Shown here: positions 17,329-25,195 of the stretch, one piece after another
Layout: each line of letters opens with the position of its first letter
Position numbering within the stretch: position 1 is the stretch's first letter
Assembly: GCF_002101965.1 (NCBI RefSeq)
Contig: NZ_LQQA01000035.1
Coordinates: 62,001 to 126,000 of the forward strand
Length of the DNA: 64,000 bases
Source: Mycolicibacterium wolinskyi
Lineage (GTDB): Bacteria; Actinomycetota; Actinomycetes; Mycobacteriales; Mycobacteriaceae
Direction of reading: 5' to 3'
Program-made: the position numbers and the translations under genes
Notes under the pieces: generated by a model
Told to the model about the DNA's origin: nothing
The model's input: only the letters and a program-made list of their open reading frames with translations
Databases searched by the model: none

Positions 17329-17412
17329 AAATGGTCAGCGTACCGGTTCCGCCAGGAACAGCCCCACCGTTGCCCAGGCCTGTGCATGTGACTTCTGTGG
17401 CAGGCTCACCAC

Positions 17413-18576
17413 GTGGATGCGCGACAGCCCGACGTGACTCTCGCCCACCTGGCCGACGTCGTGCCGTCCGTGCTGGCCGCCATGGGCGCGACGGGGTTCG
17501 AGGCACGCATCGATCTGCCCACCCCGGTCCGCGGTGCATGCGTGTTGCTGATCGACGGGCTCGGGGCGGAGCTGCTGGATGCGCACGCCGCCGATGCGCC
17601 GGTGCTGGCGGGTCTGCGTGGGCAGACGTTGCAGGTCGGTTTCCCGTCCACCACAGCCGCCGGGCTTGCCGCCATCGGCACCGGCTGCCGCTCCGGTGAG
17701 CACGGCCTGGTCGGCTATTCGTTCCGGGTGCCCGACGCCGGTGTCATCAACGCCCTGCGCTGGCGTCCGCACCCCTGGGGTGACGATCTCCGCGATACGG
17801 TCCGGCCCGAGGCCGTCCAGCCGCTGCCCACCACATTCGAACGGGCCGTCGACGCCGGGTTTGCGGTCAGTGTCGTATCGGGCGCCGAGTTCGCCAGATC
17901 CGGGCTCACCCGCGCCGTGCTGCGCGGCGGCGACTACATCGGTGTGCATGCAACGGGTGAGCTGGCCGCCGCCGTCTCGGGCTGCATCGCCGCCGGCGGA
18001 TTCTGCTATGGCTATCACGCCGATCTCGACCTTGTCGGTCATCTGCACGGGCCGGGCTCGACCGCTTGGCGCATGCAGTTGCGTCAGGTCGATCGCCTGG
18101 TCGAGTCCGTGGTGGAGACCCTGCCTGCCGATGGACTGCTCGCCGTGGTCGCCGACCACGGCATGGTCGCCGTCGACCCGACCGAAGTGGTCGACCTCGA
18201 CACCACCCCGGCGCTGCAGACCGGCGTGGCCGCAGTCGGCGGCGAAGCGCGTGCGCGCCACGTCTACACCGCTACGGGCGCGGCCGACGACGTGCTGGCG
18301 GCCTGGCGGGAAACCCTCGCCGACACCGCATGGGTGTTGTCGCGCGACGAGGCGATCGCCGCGGGTTGGTTCGGCGGGCGGGTCCGCGATGACGTATTGC
18401 CGCGCATCGGAGACGTCGTCGCGGCCGCGCGTGGTTCGGCGGCGCTGATGCGGCGCACCGCCGAACCGCTGGAATCCGCGCTTGTTGGCCACCACGGGTC
18501 GTTGACCAGCGCCGAGCAGCGAATCCCGCTACTGATTGCGACGGGTTTACCGGGCAGCCTGCCATCATCGAGTTAG
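17413..18576 (+). CDS. Alkaline phosphatase superfamily / nucleotide pyrophosphatase-like protein
   Basis: This 387-residue protein starts at GTG 17413. It has the metal and nucleophile pattern of type I phosphodiesterases: LLIDGLGAELL (first metal Asp), FPSTTAAGLAAIGTG with the candidate Thr nucleophile, GYHADLDLVGHLHGPGS (Asp and His ligands) and VVADHGMVAVD (Asp-His). No signal peptide is seen, so it should be cytosolic. Substrates in the family include nucleotides, phosphonates and glycerophosphodiesters; none can be chosen from sequence. It is followed 19 bases later by a secreted DUF732 protein on the same strand. Confidence 0.85.
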   Translation: MDARQPDVTLAHLADVVPSVLAAMGATGFEARIDLPTPVRGACVLLIDGLGAELLDAHAADAPVLAGLRGQTLQVGFPSTTAAGLAAIGTGCRSGEHGLVGYSFRVPDAGVINALRWRPHPWGDDLRDTVRPEAVQPLPTTFERAVDAGFAVSVVSGAEFARSGLTRAVLRGGDYIGVHATGELAAAVSGCIAAGGFCYGYHADLDLVGHLHGPGSTAWRMQLRQVDRLVESVVETLPADGLLAVVADHGMVAVDPTEVVDLDTTPALQTGVAAVGGEARARHVYTATGAADDVLAAWRETLADTAWVLSRDEAIAAGWFGGRVRDDVLPRIGDVVAAARGSAALMRRTAEPLESALVGHHGSLTSAEQRIPLLIATGLPGSLPSSS

Positions 18577-18595
18577 ATGCACTAAGATTCCCCGC

Positions 18596-18934
18596 ATGAA
18601 GCTTGCAGGGCTGGCAGTACTCGGCGCCGCCGCGGCCATCGCGTTCGCAGCGCCGGCACATGCCGAAATCGACACGGACTTCGCCAACGAGCTGCACACG
18701 TACGGCATTTACGGGCCGCGTGACTACAACGCCTGGATCGGCAAGCTCACGTGCAAGCGGCTGCACAACGCGGTGGACCACAACGCCAACGACTCCGTGG
18801 CGTTCCTGAGCAAGAACCTGGACAAGGACAGCACCACGGCGCAGCACTGGCAGTTCTTGGGCACGGCCATCAACTACTACTGCCCCGACCTCCGGCATGT
18901 CATGGAGCAGGCCGCGGCCGACTCGGCCAGATAG
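18596..18934 (+). CDS. Secreted DUF732 family protein, 112 aa
   Basis: The protein has a signal peptide (MKLAGLAVLGAAAAIAFAAPAHA) and a short helical mature domain of the mycobacterial DUF732 type: DTDFANELHTYGIYGPRDYNAWIGKLTCKRL ... YYCPDLRHVMEQA. Two cysteines are conserved for one disulfide. DUF732 proteins are abundant exported mycobacterial proteins without known function. ATG 18596 gives the proper signal peptide; the in-frame residues before it are not plausible. It may be cotranscribed with the gene at 18968. Confidence 0.85.
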   Translation: MKLAGLAVLGAAAAIAFAAPAHAEIDTDFANELHTYGIYGPRDYNAWIGKLTCKRLHNAVDHNANDSVAFLSKNLDKDSTTAQHWQFLGTAINYYCPDLRHVMEQAAADSAR

Positions 18935-18967
18935 CTTTTCGCCGCCCTCCCGAGAACTTGGAGCGAT

Positions 18968-19441
18968 ATGTTGAACCACATGCGTCCTACAAACCTCATC
19001 CGCATGGGAGTCGCCGCATGCGCCGTGGCCGGAACGCTGGCCGCAGCACCGGGCTTGGCCGCCGCCGATGCCACCGATGACTACCCGATCCCGAACCGCA
19101 TCCTCAAGACGCAGTGCGATGCCGAGCAGATCATGGCCGCGGCCCGCGATGTCGAGCCGATCTACTACGAGCGGTACATGATCGACTACAACAACAAGCC
19201 ACCGGCCGACCAGCAGGGGGCGCGCGACCGCATCCACTGGTTCTTCTCGCTGGACTACGCCGGCCGCCGGCAGTACTCGGAGAACACCGCGACCAACGCG
19301 TTCTACGAGCAGATGTCGTGGCGGTGGCCGAACTGGGCCAAGCTGTTCTTCAACAACAAGGGCGTGGCCGCGAACACCACCGATATCTGCATGAACTACC
19401 CCCGCGGCGACATGTCGCTGTGGAACTGGGCAGCTGACTGA
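18968..19441 (+). CDS. Secreted mycobacterial protein (DUF5078-like), 157 aa
   Basis: This protein has a signal peptide (RMGVAACAVAGTLAAAPGLAAA, cleavage near residue 34) and a helical, tyrosine- and tryptophan-rich mature part: ILKTQCDAEQIMAAARDVEPIYYERYMIDYNNKPP, then SLDYAGRRQYSENTATNAFYEQMSWRWPNWAKLFF, and a final cysteine in TDICMNYPRGD. I recall similar proteins as DUF5078 but cannot confirm it here. The ATG at 18968 may be replaced by the ATG at 18980. It lies 33 bases after the DUF732 gene, and a strong terminator follows it. Confidence 0.75.
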   Translation: MLNHMRPTNLIRMGVAACAVAGTLAAAPGLAAADATDDYPIPNRILKTQCDAEQIMAAARDVEPIYYERYMIDYNNKPPADQQGARDRIHWFFSLDYAGRRQYSENTATNAFYEQMSWRWPNWAKLFFNNKGVAANTTDICMNYPRGDMSLWNWAAD

Positions 19442-19456
19442 CGTATCGCAGTGCCG

Positions 19457-19482
19457 ACGCCCCCGCGTTCTCGCGGGGGCGT
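19457..19482 (+). terminator. Terminator hairpin after the DUF732/DUF5078-like pair
   Basis: An 11-bp perfect stem (19457-19467 with 19472-19482) closes a TTCT loop 15 bases after the preceding stop and is followed by TTTGC. It should end the secreted-protein transcript before the mmpS promoter region. Confidence 0.85.
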
Positions 19483-19716
19483 TTGCATGGGGCCGTATGA
19501 CAGAGCCGGCTGATCGTGTTACCCGCATCACTCTCGGCCCCGCGCACATGGGCAGACAACCCGCCGACTTGCGCGTGAGCGCCGGGGTGACCACCTGTTA
19601 CGGGTCGCGGGCACGTATCGTCGCGTGAGCACGCCAAACGTGACGGCTGCGCCCCTCCGGCACGCGGCCGGTCAACGTTTTGCAACTCTGTTAAATCAGC
19701 TAATATCTCGCAGTAC

Positions 19717-19732
19717 TTAGTCAACTGGCTAA
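19717..19732. promoter_or_regulatory. Palindromic operator candidate upstream of mmpS-mmpL
   Basis: The 16 bases TTAGTCAACTGGCTAA match their own reverse complement at 12 of 16 positions (TTAGxCAxxTGxCTAA). It overlaps a direct repeat, AACTGGCT followed by AACTGGCA (19723-19738). The shape is that of a TetR- or MarR-type operator, 36 bases before the leader ORF. Confidence 0.5.
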
Positions 19733-19767
19733 CTGGCAGACAGACGGCGAGGCGTATCGAGGTGCAC

Positions 19768-19869
19768 ATGGCACAGAGCAGCTACGACAACCGCGGTCTC
19801 ATCGACCGCGCGACAGGATTGCGTGCCGTGGTCTCCAAGCAGATCCGTCTGACGGGTGTCGTCGCCTGA
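19768..19869 (+). CDS. Small leader ORF overlapping the mmpS start, 33 aa
   Basis: ATG 19768, six bases after a GAGG, opens a frame of 33 codons whose TGA overlaps the ATG of mmpS (TGATGG at 19867-19871). The peptide begins MAQSSYDNRGLIDRATG and ends KQIRLTGVVA; it has no membrane segment. I know no homologue. Because mmpS has no ribosome site of its own apart from this overlap, the ORF may serve to couple translation. An artefact of a missed mmpS start is unlikely since the frames differ. Confidence 0.5.
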   Translation: MAQSSYDNRGLIDRATGLRAVVSKQIRLTGVVA

Positions 19870-20342
19870 TGGCCAAGGCTACGAAAAGCTCACGGGGGAA
19901 ACAGTTTTCACTGACCGGCCTGGCGCGGCGGTTCTGGATCCCGCTGCTCATCATGGTCGTGGTGGTCGTCGGGGCGTTCACCGTCATGCGGGTACGTACA
20001 TTTTTCGGCGCCGGTGACGGCAGCGGCATCTCCAGCGCGAAGGTCGACGACACCAAGCCGTTCGATCCCAAAGTCGTCGTCTACGAGATCTACGGAGTAC
20101 CGGGCGCGACCGCCGACATCAATTACCTCGACCTCGACGCTCAGCCTCAGCGCATCGACGGCGTCACGTTGCCGTGGTCGCTGCGGCTCGAGTCCACCGC
20201 CCCTTCGGTGTTCCCGAACATCGTCGCGCAGGGCAACGGTGACACCATCACCTGCCGTATCACCGTCGACGATGAACTCAAAGACGAGAGAACCTCCAAC
20301 GGCGTCAATGCCCAGACCTTCTGCTTGGTGAAATCTGCATGA
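19869..20342 (+). CDS. MmpS family membrane accessory protein
   Basis: This 157-residue protein has a basic N terminus (KATKSSRGKQ), one membrane helix (FWIPLLIMVVVVVGAFTVM, about residues 22-40), and an extracytoplasmic beta-rich domain with the MmpS pattern VVYEIYGVPGATADINYLD ... TITCRITVDDELKDERTSNGVNAQTFCLVKSA, including the paired cysteines. MmpS proteins work with RND-type MmpL transporters in exporting siderophores or lipids. The start overlaps the leader ORF and the stop overlaps the mmpL start (ATGA), so all three are translationally linked. Similarity to the MmpS4/MmpS5 group is suggested by length and pairing. Confidence 0.9.
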   Translation: MAKATKSSRGKQFSLTGLARRFWIPLLIMVVVVVGAFTVMRVRTFFGAGDGSGISSAKVDDTKPFDPKVVVYEIYGVPGATADINYLDLDAQPQRIDGVTLPWSLRLESTAPSVFPNIVAQGNGDTITCRITVDDELKDERTSNGVNAQTFCLVKSA

Positions 20343-23236
20343 GCAACCACGACGCCCCCACTGACGCCTTCCCGGCCGCCGGCCCTCCACCTGCACGCCA
20401 CGGCGGGATCGCAAAGTGGATCCGGCGGCTGGCGATCCCGATCATCCTGGTCTGGATTGCGATCATCGCGATACTGAACACCGCCGTGCCGCAGCTGGAG
20501 AAGGTCGGCGAGATGCGGTCGGTGTCGATGACGCCGGACGACGCGCCGTCGATGATCGCGATGAAGCGCGTCGGCGAGGTGTTCCAGGAGTTCAAGTCCA
20601 ACAGCTCGGTGATGATCGTGCTCGAGGGCGACGAGCCCTTGGGCGACGACGCGCACAAGTTCTACGACGAGATCGTCGACAAGCTCGAGGCCGACGACAA
20701 GCACGTCGAGCATGTCCAGGATTTCTGGGGCGACCCGCTGACCGCGTCGGGCGCCCAGAGCTCCGACGGTAAGTCCTCGTACGTCCAGGTCTACACCGCG
20801 GGCAACCAGGGCGAGGCGCTGGCCAACGAATCGGTCGAGGCAGTCCAGGACATCGTCAACAGCGTGCAGGCCCCACCGGGCGTCAAGGCCTATGTGACGG
20901 GCCCGGCGGCACTGTCGGCCGATCAGCAGATCGCCGGTGACCGCAGCATGCGGATGATCGAAATGCTGACCTTCACGGTCATCATCATCATGCTGCTGCT
21001 CGTCTACCGCTCGATCATCACCGTGATCCTGACTCTCGTGATGGTCGTGCTCGGGCTGGCATCGGCGCGCGGTGTCGTGGCGTTCCTCGGCTATTACGAG
21101 ATCATCGGGCTGTCGACGTTCGCCACGAACCTGTTGGTGACGCTGGCGATCGCCGCGGCGACCGACTACGCGATCTTCCTGATCGGCCGATATCAGGAGG
21201 CTCGCAGTGTCGGTGAAGACCGGGAACAGGCCTACTACACCATGTTCCACGGCACGGCCCACGTGGTGCTGGGCTCGGGTCTGACGATCGCCGGCGCCAC
21301 GCTGTGCCTGCACTTCACCCGGCTGCCGTACTTCCAGTCGCTCGGTATCCCGCTGGCCATCGGCATGACCGTGGTGGTGTTCGCCGCGCTGACCCTGGGT
21401 TCGGCGATCATCACGGTGGCAAGCCGGTTCGGCAAGGTGCTCGAGCCCAAACGCGCGATGCGCACCCGTGGGTGGCGCAAAGTCGGTGCGGCCGTGGTGC
21501 GTTGGCCCGGTCCGATCCTCATCGCCACCATCGCGCTGTCGCTGATCGGTCTGTTGACCCTGCCGGGGTACCGGACCAACTACAACGACCGCAACTATCT
21601 GCCGCAAGACCTGCCCGCCAACACCGGGTACGCGGCCGCGGACCGGCATTTCTCACAAGCCCGGATGAATCCCGAGTTGCTGTTGATCGAAAGCGATCAC
21701 GATCTGCGCAACTCGGCAGACTTCCTGGTCGTCGACCGGATCGCGAAGCGAATCTTCCAGGTACCCGGCATCTCTCGGGTCCAGGCCATCACGCGCCCGC
21801 AGGGCACGCCGATCGAGCACACCTCGATCCCGTTCCAGATCAGCATGCAGGGCACCACGCAGATGATGAACATGAAGTACATGCAGGACCGCATGGCCGA
21901 CATGTTGGTGATGGCCGACGAGATGCAGAAGACCATCAACACGATGGAGGACATGCTCGGGCTCGTCAAGCAGATGTCGGACACCACGCACAGCATGGTG
22001 ACGAAGATGCACGGGATGGTCGTGGACGTGGCCCAACTACGGGACCACATCGCCGATTTCGACGATTTCTTCCGGCCGATCCGCAACTACTTCTACTGGG
22101 AACCGCACTGCTACGACATCCCGGTCTGTCACTCTCTGCGTTCGATCTTCGACACACTCGACGGCATCGACACCATGACCGACGACATCCAGAAACTGAT
22201 GCCGGACATGGATCGCCTCGATCAACTCATGCCGCAGATGCTCACGATCATGCCGCCCATGATCGAGACGATGAAGACGATGAAGACGATGATGCTGACG
22301 ATGCAGGCCACCATGGGTGGTTTGCAGGATCAGATGGAAGCGATGATGGAGAACCAGACGGCCATGGGCCAGGCGTTCGACGCTTCCAAGAACGACGACT
22401 CGTTCTATCTCCCGCCGGAGACGTTCGACAATCCGGACTTCAAGCGTGGCATGAAGATGTTCCTGTCCCCCGACGGTCATGCGGTGCGGTTCATCATCAG
22501 CCATGAGGGCGATCCGATGAGCCCAGAAGGCATTTCGCACATCGAGGCGATCAAGCAGGCGGCGAAGGAAGCCATCAAGGGCACGCCGCTCGAAGGCTCC
22601 AAGATCTACCTCGGCGGTACCGCGGCCACCTTCAAGGACATGCAGGAAGGCTCTAACTACGACCTTCTGATCGCCGGAATCGCCTCGCTGTGCCTGATTT
22701 TCATCATCATGTTGATCATCACCCGCAGCGTCGTGGCCGCCGCGGTCATCGTCGGCACCGTGGTACTCAGCCTCGGCGCGTCCTTCGGCCTCTCGGTCCT
22801 CATCTGGCAGCACCTCATCGGCCTGGAACTGCACTGGATGGTGTTGGCGATGTCGGTCATCATCCTGTTGGCCGTCGGCGCCGACTACAACCTGCTACTC
22901 GTATCCCGGTTCAAAGAAGAGATACATGCCGGCCTCAACACCGGCATCATCCGCGCGATGGGCGGGACCGGGTCCGTGGTGACCTCGGCAGGTCTGGTGT
23001 TCGCGTTCACGATGATGTCCATGGCAGTCAGCGAACTCGCGGTCATCGGCCAGGTCGGCACCACGATCGGCCTGGGTCTGCTGTTCGACACCCTGGTCAT
23101 CCGGTCCTTCATGACACCGTCGATCGCGGCGCTGCTCGGCAAGTGGTTCTGGTGGCCGCAGCAGGTGCGCCAGCGGCCGCTGCCCGCGCCGTGGCCCACA
23201 CCCATCCAGAAGGATCCGCAGGACGCGCTGACCTGA
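20339..23236 (+). CDS. MmpL family RND transporter with Met-rich coiled-coil insert
   Basis: This 965-residue protein has the RND layout: one helix near residue 30, a periplasmic loop, five helices at about 205-390, a second large loop at 415-750, and the final helices. Proton-relay Asp/Tyr pairs are visible in the duplicated motifs TDYAIFLIGRYQEA and GADYNLLLVSRFKEE. The second loop carries a long methionine-rich helical hairpin (residues about 505-690) broken by a CYDIPVC segment, a feature of the MmpL4/MmpL5 group paired with MmpS. I infer export of a siderophore, lipid or drug. The start overlaps the mmpS stop by four bases. Confidence 0.92.
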   Translation: MSNHDAPTDAFPAAGPPPARHGGIAKWIRRLAIPIILVWIAIIAILNTAVPQLEKVGEMRSVSMTPDDAPSMIAMKRVGEVFQEFKSNSSVMIVLEGDEPLGDDAHKFYDEIVDKLEADDKHVEHVQDFWGDPLTASGAQSSDGKSSYVQVYTAGNQGEALANESVEAVQDIVNSVQAPPGVKAYVTGPAALSADQQIAGDRSMRMIEMLTFTVIIIMLLLVYRSIITVILTLVMVVLGLASARGVVAFLGYYEIIGLSTFATNLLVTLAIAAATDYAIFLIGRYQEARSVGEDREQAYYTMFHGTAHVVLGSGLTIAGATLCLHFTRLPYFQSLGIPLAIGMTVVVFAALTLGSAIITVASRFGKVLEPKRAMRTRGWRKVGAAVVRWPGPILIATIALSLIGLLTLPGYRTNYNDRNYLPQDLPANTGYAAADRHFSQARMNPELLLIESDHDLRNSADFLVVDRIAKRIFQVPGISRVQAITRPQGTPIEHTSIPFQISMQGTTQMMNMKYMQDRMADMLVMADEMQKTINTMEDMLGLVKQMSDTTHSMVTKMHGMVVDVAQLRDHIADFDDFFRPIRNYFYWEPHCYDIPVCHSLRSIFDTLDGIDTMTDDIQKLMPDMDRLDQLMPQMLTIMPPMIETMKTMKTMMLTMQATMGGLQDQMEAMMENQTAMGQAFDASKNDDSFYLPPETFDNPDFKRGMKMFLSPDGHAVRFIISHEGDPMSPEGISHIEAIKQAAKEAIKGTPLEGSKIYLGGTAATFKDMQEGSNYDLLIAGIASLCLIFIIMLIITRSVVAAAVIVGTVVLSLGASFGLSVLIWQHLIGLELHWMVLAMSVIILLAVGADYNLLLVSRFKEEIHAGLNTGIIRAMGGTGSVVTSAGLVFAFTMMSMAVSELAVIGQVGTTIGLGLLFDTLVIRSFMTPSIAALLGKWFWWPQQVRQRPLPAPWPTPIQKDPQDALT

Positions 23237-23246
23237 TCGGCGGCTG

Positions 23247-23966
23247 TCACTGCGGCACGCCCGCCCGCTCAAGACCCGATTTCAGCTTGGACAACTTGAG
23301 CGGCCAGGTACGTGAAACAAGCTGGCGGACAGGGCTTGTCGGGCCGAACCCGTCATGGACCACGGTCAGCTCGACCTGATCCTCGACCAGTTCGATGTCG
23401 AAGGACACCCGCGAGCGGGTGTCCGATGCGACGGTGTGGAAGGTATATGCGAGCCGCCCGTACGGATCGGATTCGAGGATCAGCTGGTCCGGGTGCTCGA
23501 CGCGCCCATCGCCGTCGATCCAGACGTACGTGGCGCCCTTCTGCCAGTCCGACTCGATGCCGTGACCCATATACCGAAGCGAGAATTCCGGGTTCGTGAT
23601 CGCCTGCCACAGCCGCTCGGGCGTTGTGTGGATATAGGTGGTGTACGCGAACTCCGTGGGTGCGACGTCGAGTGCTGACGCGTAGTCCGCGTGCGCGTGC
23701 ACGTCGGCCCCACCGAAACGGTTGATCCATTGGTCGGCGACCGCGCTGATGGGCTCGGCGTTGAGGTAATGCAGCTTCTCGCGCCCCTGGCGGATGACTG
23801 TCACCAGATCGGCCGCCTCCAGTACCGCCAGATGCTTACTGACCGACTGGCGCGCCATCAACAGTCCCGCACACAATTCCCGCAGGCTCTGCCCGTCGCG
23901 GTCGTTGAGGCTTTCGAGCAGCATCCGCCGATTCGGGTCAGCCACCGCCTTCAAAACGTCGTCCAC
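23247..23966 (-). CDS. ArsR-type regulator fused to an AHSA1/SRPBCC domain
   Basis: This 239-residue protein (GTG start) has a winged helix-turn-helix at residues 1-85 (LKAVADPNRRMLLESLNDRDGQSLRELC, ARQSVSKHLAVLEAADLV) and a C-terminal AHSA1-type ligand-binding domain (TTYIHTTPERLWQAITNPEFSLRYMGHGIESDWQKGATYVW ... VVHDGFGPTSPVRQLVSRTWPLKLSKLKSGLE). No metal-binding cysteine pair is visible, so a hydrophobic small-molecule ligand is more likely than metal. A 20-bp palindrome upstream is its probable own operator. It converges with mmpL (10 bases between stops); it could regulate mmpL, but the mmpS operator differs in sequence. Confidence 0.9.
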   Translation of the reverse strand: MDDVLKAVADPNRRMLLESLNDRDGQSLRELCAGLLMARQSVSKHLAVLEAADLVTVIRQGREKLHYLNAEPISAVADQWINRFGGADVHAHADYASALDVAPTEFAYTTYIHTTPERLWQAITNPEFSLRYMGHGIESDWQKGATYVWIDGDGRVEHPDQLILESDPYGRLAYTFHTVASDTRSRVSFDIELVEDQVELTVVHDGFGPTSPVRQLVSRTWPLKLSKLKSGLERAGVPQ

Positions 23967-24014
23967 GCCCGCCCATTCCGTCCATGTGCGTGCCTGCGCC
24001 CGCCAGACCGAATT

Positions 24015-24034
24015 ATGCAGCCAGTTGGCTGCAT
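24015..24034. promoter_or_regulatory. Operator of the ArsR/AHSA1 regulator
   Basis: ATGCAGCCA and TGGCTGCAT form a perfect 9-bp inverted repeat around a GT spacer, 49-68 bases upstream of the regulator's GTG. The TGCAGCCA half-site type suits ArsR-family regulators of this fusion class. I infer autoregulation. Confidence 0.75.
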
Positions 24035-24446
24035 GTCAACTTCGGACAGGACGCCGGCCAGCCAAAGGCTCCTGTCGCCCGGGCCTGTCAGCGGGATCGG
24101 TGATAGTTCGCCAGAACCGCACTACCCGGTGCGGCGGCGGCGTCGATGACACCCCGGTACGCAGGACGCCATGGCGGCGCCGGGCGACAGTGCCCCACAA
24201 CGCAGACCGTCGCGACGGCCAGCCGAAACTTATTACACACGAGCGCATTTCGAAATCAGCCAGCGTTTCGACCTTCGGATCCGCCGTGACGGAAGTGGCA
24301 CAGAGCCACTGCGGCAACCACATTGGACGGATCCGTCACACTCCGAGTAATCACGCAAAAATGCCGCTTAACCGACTGCGAAATACCGCCATTGGCAGTC
24401 CCACTGAATCCCAAGGGCCGTGAGATAACCGATTTATGTGTCCTCT

Positions 24447-24462
24447 TGTGAACGGAGTCACA
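24447..24462. promoter_or_regulatory. Perfect CRP-type site TGTGA-N6-TCACA
   Basis: TGTGA at 24447-24451 and TCACA at 24458-24462 are separated by six bases (ACGGAG), an exact match to the CRP consensus that mycobacterial CRP (Rv3676 family) shares. Its centre is 37.5 bases before ATG 24492 and 49.5 before ATG 24504. Confidence 0.75.
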
Positions 24463-24491
24463 TATTTTGGCGACCATTTTCAGCTCTGTTA

Positions 24492-25133
24492 ATGTCCCGC
24501 CGCATGTTTGCTATCGCGACGCTGATGGCGCTTGTCCAGCAGGTATCGGGCACGCCGTACATCTCCGGTGGGGACAGTCCGGCCGGAACCGACTGCTCCG
24601 GTCTCGCCTCCTGGGTCAGCAATGTGGCCACCGGCCGGCCCGCGTTCGGTGACCGGTTCAACACCGGAAACCAGGAGCGTGCCCTGCTGGCCCGTGGCTT
24701 CAAGCACGGCACCCAGCCCGGTGCCCTCGTGATCGGCTGGAACAGCGGCCACACCGCCGTCACGCTGCCTGACGGCACGCCCGTCTCCTCCGGCGAAGGT
24801 GGCGGCGTGAAGATCGGCGGCGGAGGTGCCTACCAGCCGCAGTTCACCCACCACATGTATCTGCCAGTACAAGCCGAACCCGCCGCACCGCCGCCACCGC
24901 CTGCCCCGCTGCCGTTCGGCGTGCCACCGCCACCCGAGGCGCCGCTGCCCCCGGTCCCGCCACCGCCGCCGCCCGCTCCGATGGCAGCGCCCGCGCCGGT
25001 CGATCCCTTCGCGCCACCGCCACCGCCGCCTGCCGACCCCATGGCAGTACCGGCGTCGTTCGTGCTGAACGTTCCGCCGCTACCCGGCCCGCCCGCTCCC
25101 GAGCTTCCTCCGCCACCCGGAATGCCGGTCTGA
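24492..25133 (+). CDS. NlpC/P60-like protein with long proline-rich tail
   Basis: The domain begins almost at the N terminus: LMALVQQVSGTPYISGGDSPAGTDCSGLASW contains the catalytic Cys (about residue 35), and NSGHTAVTLPDG contains the His. Unlike the RipD-like protein, the catalytic residues are intact. The fold ends near HHMYLPVQAEP and is followed by about 90 residues very rich in proline and alanine. The first 20 residues are hydrophobic but run straight into the domain, so export by a cleaved signal is unclear. The domain resembles cell-wall hydrolase domains of phage tail proteins as well as mycobacterial exported proteins. Start is ATG 24492 or 24504. A perfect CRP-type site lies just upstream. 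Confidence 0.8.
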   Translation: MSRRMFAIATLMALVQQVSGTPYISGGDSPAGTDCSGLASWVSNVATGRPAFGDRFNTGNQERALLARGFKHGTQPGALVIGWNSGHTAVTLPDGTPVSSGEGGGVKIGGGGAYQPQFTHHMYLPVQAEPAAPPPPPAPLPFGVPPPPEAPLPPVPPPPPPAPMAAPAPVDPFAPPPPPPADPMAVPASFVLNVPPLPGPPAPELPPPPGMPV

Positions 25134-25195
25134 CCCGGCTGGGATCACATCGGTCAGATCACCGGACACCAGGACCGCTCCGCTAACGTCTCGGT

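Larger units (their letters stand above)
19442..19767 (+). other. Intergenic region with mmpS promoter
   Basis: The first 40 bases hold the terminator. The stretch 19483-19675 shows nothing I can name. From 19675 to 19745 the sequence becomes AT-rich and contains a palindromic operator candidate and direct repeats of AACTGGC, so the mmpS-mmpL promoter is most likely here. No regulator gene lies on either strand in this gap. Confidence 0.6.
23967..24491. other. Divergent intergenic region between the ArsR fusion and NlpC/P60 gene
   Basis: Besides the ArsR operator (24015-24034) and the CRP-type site (24447-24462), the 410 bases between them hold no ORF that looks coding. The last 150 bases before the NlpC/P60 gene are clearly more AT-rich than the surroundings, as expected for a promoter region. 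A small RNA cannot be excluded. Confidence 0.5.

Noticed and set aside
19711..19740. IdeR-like iron box before mmpS
   Set aside because: The GCTAAC core is present, but the left half does not fit TTAGGTTAGGCTAACCTAA. A TetR/MarR-type palindrome explains the sequence better.
24492..25133. Prophage remnant, because the NlpC/P60 domain resembles phage tail lysins
   Set aside because: No integrase, att-like repeat or other phage gene is near, and base composition is normal.
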